A stretch of 64,000 nucleotides of DNA from contig JAKSTI010000002.1 of NCBI GenBank assembly GCA_024402665.1, positions 62,001 to 126,000 on the forward strand, in the 5' to 3' direction. Below, one piece after another: positions 17,948 through 26,735 of the stretch (positions are counted from its first letter, which is position 1; every line of letters begins with the position of its first letter). The notes beneath the pieces are model-generated. The model ran no database searches. It saw only the letters and a program-made list of their open reading frames with translations, and had not been told where the DNA came from. A program made the position numbers and the translations under genes. Origin of the DNA: Treponema sp. (lineage in GTDB: Bacteria > Spirochaetota > Spirochaetia > Treponematales > Treponemataceae).

Positions 17948-18649
17948 ATGAAAAAAAATATTATTGGGGCAATGACAGCCCTTTGTTTAAGTGCAGCAAT
18001 GTTTGTATCCTGCGCAACTGGAACTGTATATTTTAAAGGCGCAAAAAACTATGAATCTGCTCCTTTGAAAGTAGAAACAGACTGGGATTATGCTAATTTT
18101 TCATGGAACGGCTACAAACTTTTTTCTGATGAAAATACAGCAAAATTAACACCAGATTATGGAAAATACGGCATGAATGATTATGCAACAAAAAGCGCCG
18201 TAGTAAATGAATTCAAGAAAAGCGGAAAAAAACTTTTTAATGTAATGATTCTTAAGGGAACAAAGAAGATTTCTACATCAAGTTTTAAGGGCGACAATGC
18301 AGATACATTTATTGTAACTGGTCCAAAAGGAACAAAAATCAAGATTAATGAAGAAACAAATCCTGTTATGCTGCAGGATTCATCTGTAATCCCTGTAAAA
18401 GTAACCCGCCTTACTCAGATTTTAAGAGACGGAAAAGTTTACAATATGCCTGGAAATTCTATGGCTGGTGTAAAAGTTGAAATTAATGGTCAGGATTACG
18501 CAGTTGTTGATTTTGTAAGCGAAAGTCCAGTTATTTATCTGAATAATAATTTTGACTCTTCATTAACAACAGAAGAATCAGATTTTGCCGCTTCACTTTT
18601 GCTGCTCCTTTATGAAGTTAATGAAACATATTCTGGCTTCTTTGAGTAA
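17948..18649 (+). CDS. Lipoprotein, function unknown
   Basis: A 233-aa predicted lipoprotein: signal MKKNIIGAMTALCLSAAMFVSC with lipobox FVSC, then a mature part containing tryptophan and glycine-rich strands (DWDYANFSWNGYKLFSD) and ending in an amphipathic helix. I do not recognise a family. I chose the ATG at 17948 because GGAG is six bases upstream; a TTG four codons earlier overlaps that ribosome site. It follows directly after a terminator and precedes purM by 93 bp. Confidence 0.75.
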   Translation: MKKNIIGAMTALCLSAAMFVSCATGTVYFKGAKNYESAPLKVETDWDYANFSWNGYKLFSDENTAKLTPDYGKYGMNDYATKSAVVNEFKKSGKKLFNVMILKGTKKISTSSFKGDNADTFIVTGPKGTKIKINEETNPVMLQDSSVIPVKVTRLTQILRDGKVYNMPGNSMAGVKVEINGQDYAVVDFVSESPVIYLNNNFDSSLTTEESDFAASLLLLLYEVNETYSGFFE

Positions 18650-18742
18650 ACAACAATAATCTATTCTCAAAAGTAAGATTTTTCTGTATATTAATAGTGT
18701 GTTCTGGAAACAGGACACACATCAAATTTTAAAGAGGAAACT

Positions 18743-19837
18743 ATGGCAAGTTACAAAGAATCTGGCGTTGATGTTGAAGAAGGATACCGCGCAGTAAACA
18801 AGTATAAAGATCACGCAAAAAGAACAATGATTCCTGGTATGCTTACAGGACTTGGAAGTTTTGCGGGTATGTTCGAAATTCCAAAGGGATATAAAAATCC
18901 TGTAATGGTTTCAGGAACTGACGGTGTTGGTACAAAATTGGACATCGCATTTCAGATGAAAAAATATGATACAGTTGGTATTGACTGTGTTGCCATGAGC
19001 GTAAATGACATTCTTTGTTGTGGCGTTCAGACATCTTTCTTCCTTGATTACATTGCTTGTGGAAGACTTGATGCAGATGTTGCCGCTGATCTTGTAAAAG
19101 GTGTTGCTGATGGTTGTGTTGAAACTGGATGTGCCCTTCTTGGTGGTGAAACTGCTGAAATGCCTGGTTTCTATGATGATGGAAAATATGACCTTGCTGG
19201 TTTTGGTGTAGGTGTTGGCGAAAAGAAAGAAATGATTACTGGTGCAGATATTAAGGAAGGCGATGTTCTTATTGGTCTTTCATCTACTGGTGTTCATTCA
19301 AACGGTTTCAGCCTTGTTCGTAAACTTGTAACAGATTTTAATGATCCATTTATTGTAAAAGGAAAACCTACAGGAAAAACAATTGGTGAAGTTCTTCTTA
19401 CACCAACTCGTATTTATGTAAAACCTGTTATGGAAGTTCTTGCTAAATATCGTAAAGCTATTCACGGTATGGTACACGTAACTGGCGGTGGTTTCTACGA
19501 AAATATTCCACGTATGTATCCAAAAGCAAAAGAAGGAAAGAAACAGCTTATCTCTGTTATCAAACGTGACAGCTGGGACATTCCAGATGTATTTGGTGAA
19601 CTTATTCGTCGTGGTGCTGATACAGAAACTATTTATAATACATTCAATATGGGTATTGGTTTTGTACTTGCTGTAAATTCTAAAGAAGCAGATGCAATCC
19701 TTGAAATGTTCAACAAAAATGCTTCTAAATATCACCGTGATTGTAATCCAGATATGAAGGCTTACAAGATTGGTCGTGTAGAATATGCTAAAGGCGAAGT
19801 AAACGGTCAGAAAGACGCTGTGCTTTTTGAGGACTAA
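18743..19837 (+). CDS. purM: Phosphoribosylformylglycinamidine cyclo-ligase (AIR synthetase)
   Basis: Closes the imidazole ring of purines: FGAM plus ATP gives AIR. The 364-aa protein begins YKESGVDVEEGYRAV and has the typical VSGTDGVGTKLDIAFQ, MSVNDILCCGVQTSFFLDY, GGETAEMPGFY and GLSSTGVHSNGFSLVR motifs and the late VHVTGGGFYENIPR. All are intact and length is normal. GAGG is five bases before the ATG. purN follows three bases after the stop, forming a two-gene purine operon. Confidence 0.97.
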   Translation: MASYKESGVDVEEGYRAVNKYKDHAKRTMIPGMLTGLGSFAGMFEIPKGYKNPVMVSGTDGVGTKLDIAFQMKKYDTVGIDCVAMSVNDILCCGVQTSFFLDYIACGRLDADVAADLVKGVADGCVETGCALLGGETAEMPGFYDDGKYDLAGFGVGVGEKKEMITGADIKEGDVLIGLSSTGVHSNGFSLVRKLVTDFNDPFIVKGKPTGKTIGEVLLTPTRIYVKPVMEVLAKYRKAIHGMVHVTGGGFYENIPRMYPKAKEGKKQLISVIKRDSWDIPDVFGELIRRGADTETIYNTFNMGIGFVLAVNSKEADAILEMFNKNASKYHRDCNPDMKAYKIGRVEYAKGEVNGQKDAVLFED

Positions 19838-19840
19838 TAT

Positions 19841-20464
19841 ATGAAAACTAAAGTAGCAGTTTTAGTAAGTGGTGGCGGAACAAATCTTCAGGCTTTAATC
19901 GACTATCAGCAGGCAAAAGGTAATGACTGCCCTTATGAAATTGTAATTGTTATTAGTGACCATAAAGATGCTTATGCCCTGGAACGTGCGGCTAAGGCTG
20001 GTATCCCAACTACTATCCGCAGTCCTTATTCTGTAATGGGTAAGGAAGTTGCCCAGGCTTCTGACAGAGATACAAAGCGTACTGCAGTAAGTAATGCTGT
20101 ATTGGAAGATTGTAAGTCTTGCGGGGCTCAGGTTATTGTTCAGGCAGGATGGCTTACTGTTCTTGCAGGTGAAGTTTTGAATGTTTATGAAGGTAAAATC
20201 ATTAATCTTCATCCTGCATTGCTTCCAAAATTTGGCGGAGTTGGAATGTGGGGACATCATGTTCACGAAGCTGTTCTTGCTGCCGGTGAAAAGGAATCAG
20301 GTTGTACAATTCATCTTGTAAGTGGTGAATGTGACGGTGGAAAAATCCTTATTCAGAAAAAAGTACCCGTTATGCCAGAGGACAATCCAGATTCCCTTTA
20401 TGCAAGAATTGCTCCACAGGAACACGAAGCTATTATTGAAGGGCTGCTTTTACTCTGTAAATAA
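19841..20464 (+). CDS. purN: Phosphoribosylglycinamide formyltransferase
   Basis: Transfers a formyl group from 10-formyl-THF to GAR in purine synthesis. The start KVAVLVSGGGTNLQALIDYQ is the phosphate-binding loop, INLHPALLPKFGG contains the catalytic His region, and SGCTIHLVSGECDGGKILIQ the conserved C-terminal part, although the usual Asp of the DxG motif is shifted to ECDGG. Length (207 aa) is normal. It is translationally close to purM. Its stop is one base from the stop of the convergent esterase gene, leaving no room for a terminator between them. Confidence 0.95.
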   Translation: MKTKVAVLVSGGGTNLQALIDYQQAKGNDCPYEIVIVISDHKDAYALERAAKAGIPTTIRSPYSVMGKEVAQASDRDTKRTAVSNAVLEDCKSCGAQVIVQAGWLTVLAGEVLNVYEGKIINLHPALLPKFGGVGMWGHHVHEAVLAAGEKESGCTIHLVSGECDGGKILIQKKVPVMPEDNPDSLYARIAPQEHEAIIEGLLLLCK

Positions 20465-20465
20465 A

Positions 20466-22088
20466 TTAGTCTGTAATTGATGTTCTGAAGGTTGCCAGTG
20501 GTAACCCGTTTTTACCAAATATTACAACAGGTCCGTAGTTGTACCAGGCGTAACGAGCGCTGACAGGTTCTTCAACTAACGGACTTTTTAATTTAACACA
20601 GTTCTTTTCTTTTCCCTGTCCTAATTCAAACTGAGCGTAATGGTAAATGCCATCTTTTCCTGCTACTTCAAAAGGAGAAAAATCTGCAGGAACTTCCTGA
20701 TTAATTAAGCTTTCCAGTTCTTTATAATTTTTAAAAACCTGTTTGTCTTCTTTATAAACTAAACCGTCCTGTGCATTGTTAAAATAAAGTTTTATCTGAT
20801 TTCCATCTGGAATAGCAGAAAGGAAAGAAGGTCCATCTGCTTTTTCTTCTTCTAAAAGTTTATATACATGGCAGAGGGCAACTTTTGTCATTCGTTCAGC
20901 AACTTCTTTTTTTGCTTTAGGATGAATATCGCTGAAGTCTCCCAGTTCTGCGGCTCTTGTAATGAATGCATTGTTTATCTGATTTGCTGTTTTTTCCTGG
21001 CATTCCCGCAAAATACACCAGTCTTTATGATCCTGATCATATTTATAACGGTTACCTGGCAGCTGAACAAAGACAAATGGAAGCAATGGATCTTTCCAGT
21101 CGTTTCGCCAGTTTTCTATAAGGTTAGCGAATAGATTAAAATATGATTTAGGTTTGTGAGTATCGCTTTCTCCCTGATACCAGATTACACCTTTTACAGT
21201 GTAAGGCATAATTCTTTTAAGCATTGTGTCGTAAAGGCCGGAAGGACGCATTGGACTTTTACAGGATTTTGGACCCGGATAAGGATTTTTACCAAGGATT
21301 TTTTCTGCCTGTTCCCATGTTAATCCTGGAGTTTTTCGCAGTTCTTCAGAATATTTTTCCTGCCATTTGTTAAAGTCAATTTCATACTGTTCATATTCTT
21401 TGCACTGTTGTTCTTCAGATTTACCTTTAGTTTCTTCTTCATATTCCTGAAGATATGTGTTTAATTCCGGATGGCAGCTCATGTATTTTTTGTCCATCCA
21501 GCAGCTGGCACTTGTTCCACCCCAGTTACATCCAATTACACCAACAGTTACTCCAAGTTCCAAAGCCAGTTTTTTTGCAAAGAAATAACCTACAGCGCTC
21601 CATGCTCTTTTACCTTCGCTTTCCCAGGTTTGCCAGCAGGTATTTTTTTCTGCTTCATAAAAGGCTTCATCTTTCCAGGCAATTTTATTTGTGTAATAAA
21701 AACGAACCTCAGAATGTTTTTCTCTTACTAATTCAATTGGACCTTCTGCACAGTTTTGCAGCTCAAATTCCATATTAGACTGACCGCCTGCAATCCAAAC
21801 TTCACCAATGCAAATATCAGTAAGTTCTTTAGAAACATTTTCACTTCCAGAACATTCAACTAAAAGAGAACAGCCAGTTTGTGCTTCCTGTGGTTCAAGG
21901 TAAACTTCCCAGCGGCCATCTTTTACAGAAGCTGCGTTTTTTGAAAGAACAGTTTTTCTTTTGTTTTTCAGACTTACTGTAATCAAAGATCCGTTTTTGC
22001 CGTATCCGAAAATGCAGATGATTTTATCTCTCTGCAAGACACAATGGTTTGAAAAAACTGCCGCTAGTAAAAATGAGTCTGTTGTCAT
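20466..22088 (-). CDS. Sialate O-acetylesterase-like SGNH hydrolase
   Basis: Carbohydrate esterase of the SASA family (PF03629-type), which removes acetyl groups from sialic acids or xylan. The nucleophile motif is WIAGGQSNMEFEL and the second block is VIWYQGESDTHKPKSY; the His/Asp region is GDFSDIHPKAKKEVAERM. The 540-aa protein has no signal peptide, so it would act on imported sugars in the cytoplasm. AAGGA lies eight bases upstream of the ATG. It starts 11 bp after the stop of the large Fe-S/EAL gene and is probably cotranscribed with it. Confidence 0.88.
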   Translation of the reverse strand: MTTDSFLLAAVFSNHCVLQRDKIICIFGYGKNGSLITVSLKNKRKTVLSKNAASVKDGRWEVYLEPQEAQTGCSLLVECSGSENVSKELTDICIGEVWIAGGQSNMEFELQNCAEGPIELVREKHSEVRFYYTNKIAWKDEAFYEAEKNTCWQTWESEGKRAWSAVGYFFAKKLALELGVTVGVIGCNWGGTSASCWMDKKYMSCHPELNTYLQEYEEETKGKSEEQQCKEYEQYEIDFNKWQEKYSEELRKTPGLTWEQAEKILGKNPYPGPKSCKSPMRPSGLYDTMLKRIMPYTVKGVIWYQGESDTHKPKSYFNLFANLIENWRNDWKDPLLPFVFVQLPGNRYKYDQDHKDWCILRECQEKTANQINNAFITRAAELGDFSDIHPKAKKEVAERMTKVALCHVYKLLEEEKADGPSFLSAIPDGNQIKLYFNNAQDGLVYKEDKQVFKNYKELESLINQEVPADFSPFEVAGKDGIYHYAQFELGQGKEKNCVKLKSPLVEEPVSARYAWYNYGPVVIFGKNGLPLATFRTSITD

Positions 22089-22099
22089 GTAATTGTTCC

Positions 22100-25000
22100 T
22101 TATTCAACTAAAGAGTAGTTAGAGATAATAAGGTAAGTATCATCGTTCTGCTTTGTGCCGTTTGTAGTGATTTTTACCTTTTTGTATGATTTATCTTTGC
22201 AAAGGGCCTTGTAAGAAAATTCTGTTGTTGATTTCATGTCAGATTTTAAGAAATCCAGGAACCCTTTTATAAATTTTGGTCTGTCAAAAGGATGAACCTG
22301 AGAAATTGAATCTTTTGCGGTCCATTTTAAAACTTCATCAGCAGTATAGCCTGAAAGCTGTTCGAATCCAGGATTTACATGGAGAACTTCAATATTCATA
22401 CTTTCAACTGGGTGTTTAAGATTAATCTGAACTTTCATCATAACCATTCCGATTGTTGATTTGTCCATTACGAATTCAAGCTGCTGTACTGCCATATCAA
22501 AAGTATTTTCTGAATACAACTCGTTTGTGATGTTTTCCATGATGAGTAACAAAGTATGATCGTTACCGCTGGAACTTAATTCGTGAAGATAAGCTTTTAC
22601 ATAAAGGTGTTTTTTCCAATAGTAGAAATGGAGAACACAAGATTCCTCTTTCTGAGAATCAAGGGCACGATGAATACATTCACGCAGAATATCACCCTGA
22701 TCAGATTTTACGAAATGCTTAATGTTTTTCTGAGCTTCTTTTGGTGTAAGATTTGACAGATGAAGCAATGCCCCAAGCTTGTCGTTGTATTTAAGCATGG
22801 AAATGTTTTCATTGATGTCATTGTATTCAATAAAGCCAGAAGGGGCTGAATAATTTTCGAACATAATGCTGACAGAAGAATCTGGGTCATTGAATTCAAG
22901 GGAATTGATTTTTCCAAGTGGACGAGGTTTTGAAACCTTAACAAATTCATCCTGTCTTGAAAGAAGTACCTTAAAATCTTCTTCAGAAATTGGTTTTGAA
23001 AAATAGAATCCCTGAATAATGTTACAGCCTAAACCTGTTAAGAAGGAGGCTTGTTTTAAAGTTTCAACACCTTCAGCAATTGTAATAAGTTCAAGATTCT
23101 GTGCCATTTTAATTACAGAACTGATGATGCTTCCGCCCTTATTTGTTGTATCAAGATTTTCTGTACTTTCCGGATGTTTTGCACTTTTTAAGAAGCCTAA
23201 GTCCAGTTTGAGGTAATCGATTGGGATATCTTTCAAACTGTTTAAAGAAGAATAGCCGCTTCCAAAATCGTCCATGGCAATTTCAAAGCCAAGTTCCTTG
23301 ATTTTATTAATACGGGTAATCATAACTTCCTGATCTTCCATATAGGCACTTTCTGTGATTTCAAAATGCACAAGTTCTGTAGGGATGTTATATTGTTCCT
23401 TAAGGCGTTTGATTACATAAATTAAGGCGTCTGTTCCAAGACTGATTCTGGAAATATTAAGAGAGATTGGGACTACAGATAAACCTTCATCAAGCCAGCT
23501 TCTGATTTTCTGGAAAGCCATACCCCAGATTGCTTCATCAAGATAGCGGATAAATCCACATTTTTCTGCAATAGGGATAAAGATTCCTGGAGAAAGGACT
23601 TCACCATCAGGTTTAATCCAGCGGCACAATGCTTCTGCTCCAACAATTTTTTCTGTTCCGGCAGCATACTGTGGCTGGAACCAGAGAGTGAATTCGTTAT
23701 TTTTAAGAGCAGGTTTAAAATCAGCAGAAATAACAGTTTCTTCTTTTAATAGAGTTCTAAGTTCTTTTGTAAATACGTTGTAGGTATTTGTGATGTAAGA
23801 GATTTTTTTATCCATAGCCAGAGTAGCACAGTTAATCATAAATGCTATATTCTGTTCTTCTGGAATATGTTCTGTTACATAAAGTCCCCAGCGCATTGTT
23901 GCCTGAACTGTTAATTCTTCGGCCTTGTAGTCAAAATATTTTATTGCACGAATCTTTTCCAGATTTTCAATTGTGTGTGGGATACAGAAAGTGAACTGAC
24001 CGCCACCAAATCTTGCACAAATTCCTTCATCTGCAACAAGATCTTTTAAGATGCCTGCAATGAGGCCCAAAATATTGTCACCAATTTCATTTCCGTAAAA
24101 GTCGTTGATGATTTTAAATCTGTTTAAGTCACCTGCACCAATGATGTAATCCATATCCGGATTATCTTCCAGCATTTTTTTGCAGTCACGCATGAAGGCA
24201 GTTTTATTTCTGATTCCTGTCTGTGAATCAAAATAAAGTTTGTTATACATTTCTTCATTCATGTAGCGGATACAGTTTTCTTTTCTATTATAGTTGCAGG
24301 CAATAGCGTTAACCATGTCTTTGCAGGATTTATAACCGCACAAACCACAGTTGATGTTTCTTTTATCTTCTGTAGTTTTAAGCATAGTGTTAAAGATTTC
24401 GTCGTAAGTAAAATCTGGGATAAGACGAGGCTGTTTGTATCTGTCAGAGAAGTTTCGGGCAAAATCCTGAGGAGCTAATTTTTCAAAGCGTTTTTCAAGA
24501 TTGTTAAATCTTTCTTCGTAATCATCAGAAGAATCTGCAGAATAGAAAGCTCTGTTTTTTTCAGAAATTCGTTCGTAAGCTAAAGCCGGGTCAAAAGAAT
24601 TTTTTTCTATTCCTGGGCCGTTGATACAGCTTCTTGTGCAGGAATGGAAATCTACTAAAATAGGTTTTGAATTTTCTTTGTGAATTGTTCTGTATGAATT
24701 AAAAAGGCGGAAATTTTCATCTGTTAATCCTTCTGCCTGAATAATTTGTTCATCTCTTGGGAAATAAGTAAGGATTGCTCTTTTAAAAGCTCCTGAAATT
24801 GGAATAGTATTTCCTACATTTTCTGCAACTAAATCTGCCTGTGCTGAATAACTGCTTATATCAATTTCGCTGATTGCCTTTTTTAAATGGGAAAATGTAA
24901 TGTTATAGTTAATGTTGCCGTTAGTATTTGGAGAATTTTTTTCATCATCAGCCGCAATACAAGGTCCAAGGAACGCAATTTTATTTGAATCCCCAAGGTA

Positions 25001-25552
25001 TTTGTGGGCATAAATTGCGGTACAGTAAGGTGGAGTCTGAACAGGAACAATTCTTTTCTGTAATTCAGGATGATAGATTTCAATATTGTTGATTACAGAA
25101 GGACAAGTGTTGATGATATAAGCTTTATTTGAAAGAGGCTCGTTGTAATGATCTTTAAGATATTTTGTATGAAGCCAGATTGAAATTTCTGCACCAAAAG
25201 CGCCGTCGTAAATATGTTCAATTCCAAGGAATTTTAAATAACCAAGAATTTTTCCACTTAAATCGCCGTAAAGGATATAGAAAGATGGATCAACAACAAG
25301 AGAAATTTTTTCACCTTTTGCAAGATCAGAAAGGAAACTGGCTGTGTCGTCTGTGTATTCGCGGGCATTACGAAGACATGTTTCAATACAGGCACCACAG
25401 TGATTACACTTGGATGAGTCAACAAAAATACGAGAAGAACTGTCTTTTACAATAGAAATATTTGCACCAAAGGTTGTACATTGAGAAACACATTTATTAC
25501 AACCAATACATTTATCATTGGTGTAGAGTAATCCGCTTACATAACGAGGCAT
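22100..25552 (-). CDS. [FeFe]-hydrogenase-like Fe-S sensor fused to degenerate GGDEF, EAL and PAS-like domains
   Basis: Predicted c-di-GMP phosphodiesterase with a metallocluster sensor. Order: two ferredoxin-type 4Fe-4S motifs (Cys15/18/21/25 and 49/52/55/59); a hydrogenase large-subunit-like domain with Cys150 (NTCPS), Cys198 (LGPCIAA) and Cys305/Cys309 (HSCTRSCINGPG), matching the four H-cluster cubane ligands, while the proton-transfer Cys is Thr149 and the L2 Lys position is Asp; a CGLCGYKSC Fe-S motif near residue 400; a GGDEF domain with degenerate GGGQF (516-520); an EAL domain (EALCRW from Glu640, NIS, EITES, DDFGSGYSS, AEGVET) with its metal-site residues present; and a C-terminal PAS-like domain. 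It is probably a redox or H2 sensor and not a catalytic hydrogenase. No signal peptide or membrane segment. It lies upstream of the esterase. Confidence 0.92.
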   Translation of the reverse strand: MPRYVSGLLYTNDKCIGCNKCVSQCTTFGANISIVKDSSSRIFVDSSKCNHCGACIETCLRNAREYTDDTASFLSDLAKGEKISLVVDPSFYILYGDLSGKILGYLKFLGIEHIYDGAFGAEISIWLHTKYLKDHYNEPLSNKAYIINTCPSVINNIEIYHPELQKRIVPVQTPPYCTAIYAHKYLGDSNKIAFLGPCIAADDEKNSPNTNGNINYNITFSHLKKAISEIDISSYSAQADLVAENVGNTIPISGAFKRAILTYFPRDEQIIQAEGLTDENFRLFNSYRTIHKENSKPILVDFHSCTRSCINGPGIEKNSFDPALAYERISEKNRAFYSADSSDDYEERFNNLEKRFEKLAPQDFARNFSDRYKQPRLIPDFTYDEIFNTMLKTTEDKRNINCGLCGYKSCKDMVNAIACNYNRKENCIRYMNEEMYNKLYFDSQTGIRNKTAFMRDCKKMLEDNPDMDYIIGAGDLNRFKIINDFYGNEIGDNILGLIAGILKDLVADEGICARFGGGQFTFCIPHTIENLEKIRAIKYFDYKAEELTVQATMRWGLYVTEHIPEEQNIAFMINCATLAMDKKISYITNTYNVFTKELRTLLKEETVISADFKPALKNNEFTLWFQPQYAAGTEKIVGAEALCRWIKPDGEVLSPGIFIPIAEKCGFIRYLDEAIWGMAFQKIRSWLDEGLSVVPISLNISRISLGTDALIYVIKRLKEQYNIPTELVHFEITESAYMEDQEVMITRINKIKELGFEIAMDDFGSGYSSLNSLKDIPIDYLKLDLGFLKSAKHPESTENLDTTNKGGSIISSVIKMAQNLELITIAEGVETLKQASFLTGLGCNIIQGFYFSKPISEEDFKVLLSRQDEFVKVSKPRPLGKINSLEFNDPDSSVSIMFENYSAPSGFIEYNDINENISMLKYNDKLGALLHLSNLTPKEAQKNIKHFVKSDQGDILRECIHRALDSQKEESCVLHFYYWKKHLYVKAYLHELSSSGNDHTLLLIMENITNELYSENTFDMAVQQLEFVMDKSTIGMVMMKVQINLKHPVESMNIEVLHVNPGFEQLSGYTADEVLKWTAKDSISQVHPFDRPKFIKGFLDFLKSDMKSTTEFSYKALCKDKSYKKVKITTNGTKQNDDTYLIISNYSLVE

Positions 25553-25677
25553 ATCAAATATTTTACTCCACTTTTATTAATAATTCAAATCAAGAATTTT
25601 TTTGACGGTGTATTTTTAATTGTATAGAATATTAATAAATATCTCTATTAAAACATAGACAAATAGATAGTTTTAGT

Positions 25678-25701
25678 AATATATTTATATATAGATATAT
25701 T
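25678..25701. promoter_or_regulatory. Near-perfect palindrome, likely operator of the toxin-antitoxin genes
   Basis: A 24-bp dyad just before the antitoxin Shine-Dalgarno sequence, with arms AATATATTTATA and TATAGATATATT matching at 11 of 12 positions. Type II antitoxins usually bind such sites to repress their own operon. The sequence is only A and T apart from one G, so chance is a real alternative. Confidence 0.45.
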
Positions 25702-25713
25702 CAGGAGGTTTAT

Positions 25714-26115
25714 ATGCTTGCTGCACAATTTAATGCACTTAATACTTTAAAACTTTTAAATGCCATAATTCCTATTACCCGCTTTAATAAAGGGGAAGCA
25801 GGAAAAATTATTGATGAGGTTCAGCAGGATGGTCCTCGCATTATTGTAAAAAACAATGTTCCAGAATGTGTATTGATTTCTCTTGAAGATTACAACAGTC
25901 TTACAGAAGCTGCAAACCGCACTGTAACGTTGAATGTTTCAAAAGAAGCAGAAGAAAAACGCAAGGAATTCATTAAAAAAATCCGAGCAAATGTTCAGCC
26001 ACCGCTTCCTCCCCAAATGAGTGTGGAAGAGCGCATTAAGTTTCTTGAGAACTGTGGTCCAATTGATGTGGATGAAGATGCTGTTAATGAATTAAGGAGA
26101 ATCAGTACTTTATGA
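25714..26115 (+). CDS. Phd/YefM-type antitoxin
   Basis: Antitoxin of a type II toxin-antitoxin pair. Residues of about 18-60 (IIPITRFNKGEAGKIIDEV, then RIIVKNNVPECVLISLEDY) are the Phd/YefM DNA-binding fold, and the charged C-terminal helix (KEAEEKRKEFIKKIRAN) followed by a Pro-rich linker would wrap the toxin. The 133-aa protein is longer than a typical antitoxin because of an N-terminal leader and the C-terminal tail. AGGAGG precedes the ATG. The last four bases (ATGA) overlap the toxin start, which is diagnostic of these pairs. Confidence 0.85.
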   Translation: MLAAQFNALNTLKLLNAIIPITRFNKGEAGKIIDEVQQDGPRIIVKNNVPECVLISLEDYNSLTEAANRTVTLNVSKEAEEKRKEFIKKIRANVQPPLPPQMSVEERIKFLENCGPIDVDEDAVNELRRISTL

Positions 26116-26495
26116 TTTTAGCAGATACAAATATTCTTATAGATTATTATCGCAATCAGGATGTTGCCTTTAATAAAAAGTTTGATTCTCTTGAAATTGG
26201 AATCTGTGGAATTGTAAAGTCTGAACTTTTACACGGCGCCAGAACTGATGATGAAGCTGACAATATGATAAAGTCTTTTTCATCTTTTGAGTTAATCACC
26301 ATCGACGAATACGACTGGGAATTTTCAGGACTGATGCTTCAGACAATACGCACTCAAGGTTTCTCAATGCCTGTAACAGATGTGCTTATTGCCTACCTTG
26401 GAATTAAATACGATATTCCAGTCTGGACAAAAGATCACCATTTTAAAATCATCCAGGCTGTTTACCCGGAATTAAAGTTGTATGAACAATCCTAG
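26112..26495 (+). CDS. vapC: VapC-type PIN-domain toxin
   Basis: Mg-dependent ribonuclease of the PIN family, by homology cutting tRNA or rRNA when freed from its antitoxin. The acidic residues are in place: MILADTNILIDYY (Asp5), KSELLHGA (Glu), and MPVTDVLIAYLG with the following TKDHHF. Length (127 aa) is typical. The start overlaps the antitoxin stop by four bases. Pairing a Phd-type antitoxin with a PIN toxin is common. Confidence 0.92.
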   Translation: MILADTNILIDYYRNQDVAFNKKFDSLEIGICGIVKSELLHGARTDDEADNMIKSFSSFELITIDEYDWEFSGLMLQTIRTQGFSMPVTDVLIAYLGIKYDIPVWTKDHHFKIIQAVYPELKLYEQS

Positions 26496-26510
26496 ACAAA
26501 AAGGGACAGG
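26496..26510 (+). repeat. Short repeat, copy 1 (CAAAAAGGGACAGGG)
   Basis: This 15-mer directly follows the vapC stop and recurs, with one A fewer, at 27585-27598, after the lipoprotein gene. The two copies flank the lipoprotein gene. Similar GGGACAGG motifs are associated in other bacteria with REP/RAYT-type elements; that link is only a suggestion. Confidence 0.4.
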
Positions 26511-26735
26511 GTAAATATGCATGGACGTTTAGATTTAAAGGTAGTATATTAGTAGAAAAAGTTGGTAGATTATCTGAAGATATTTATAATATATTAACAC
26601 ACTGTGTTGATAAATTGATGTAGCTTCAAAGTGATTCATAAATAATTAAAATCGTACTCTGCTCCCTCGAATGTAATCGGGGGGGGTACAGTTGTATAGT
26701 GTATTACAAAAAAAGTGATACGCGAAGGAGTTTAT
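26496..26735. other. Non-coding gap between vapC and a lipoprotein gene
   Basis: About 240 AT-rich bases with no credible gene. It starts with the motif CAAAAAGGGACAGGG that recurs at 27585-27598, and contains a run of eight G at 26681-26688. The ribosome site GAAGGAG of the next gene lies at the end. A promoter for that gene must lie here but no clear -35/-10 pair was found. Confidence 0.5.

Noticed and set aside
22100-25552. Calling this gene a catalytic [FeFe] hydrogenase
   Set aside because: The cubane Cys are present but the proton-transfer Cys and L2 Lys are replaced, and the chain continues into GGDEF/EAL/PAS-like domains.
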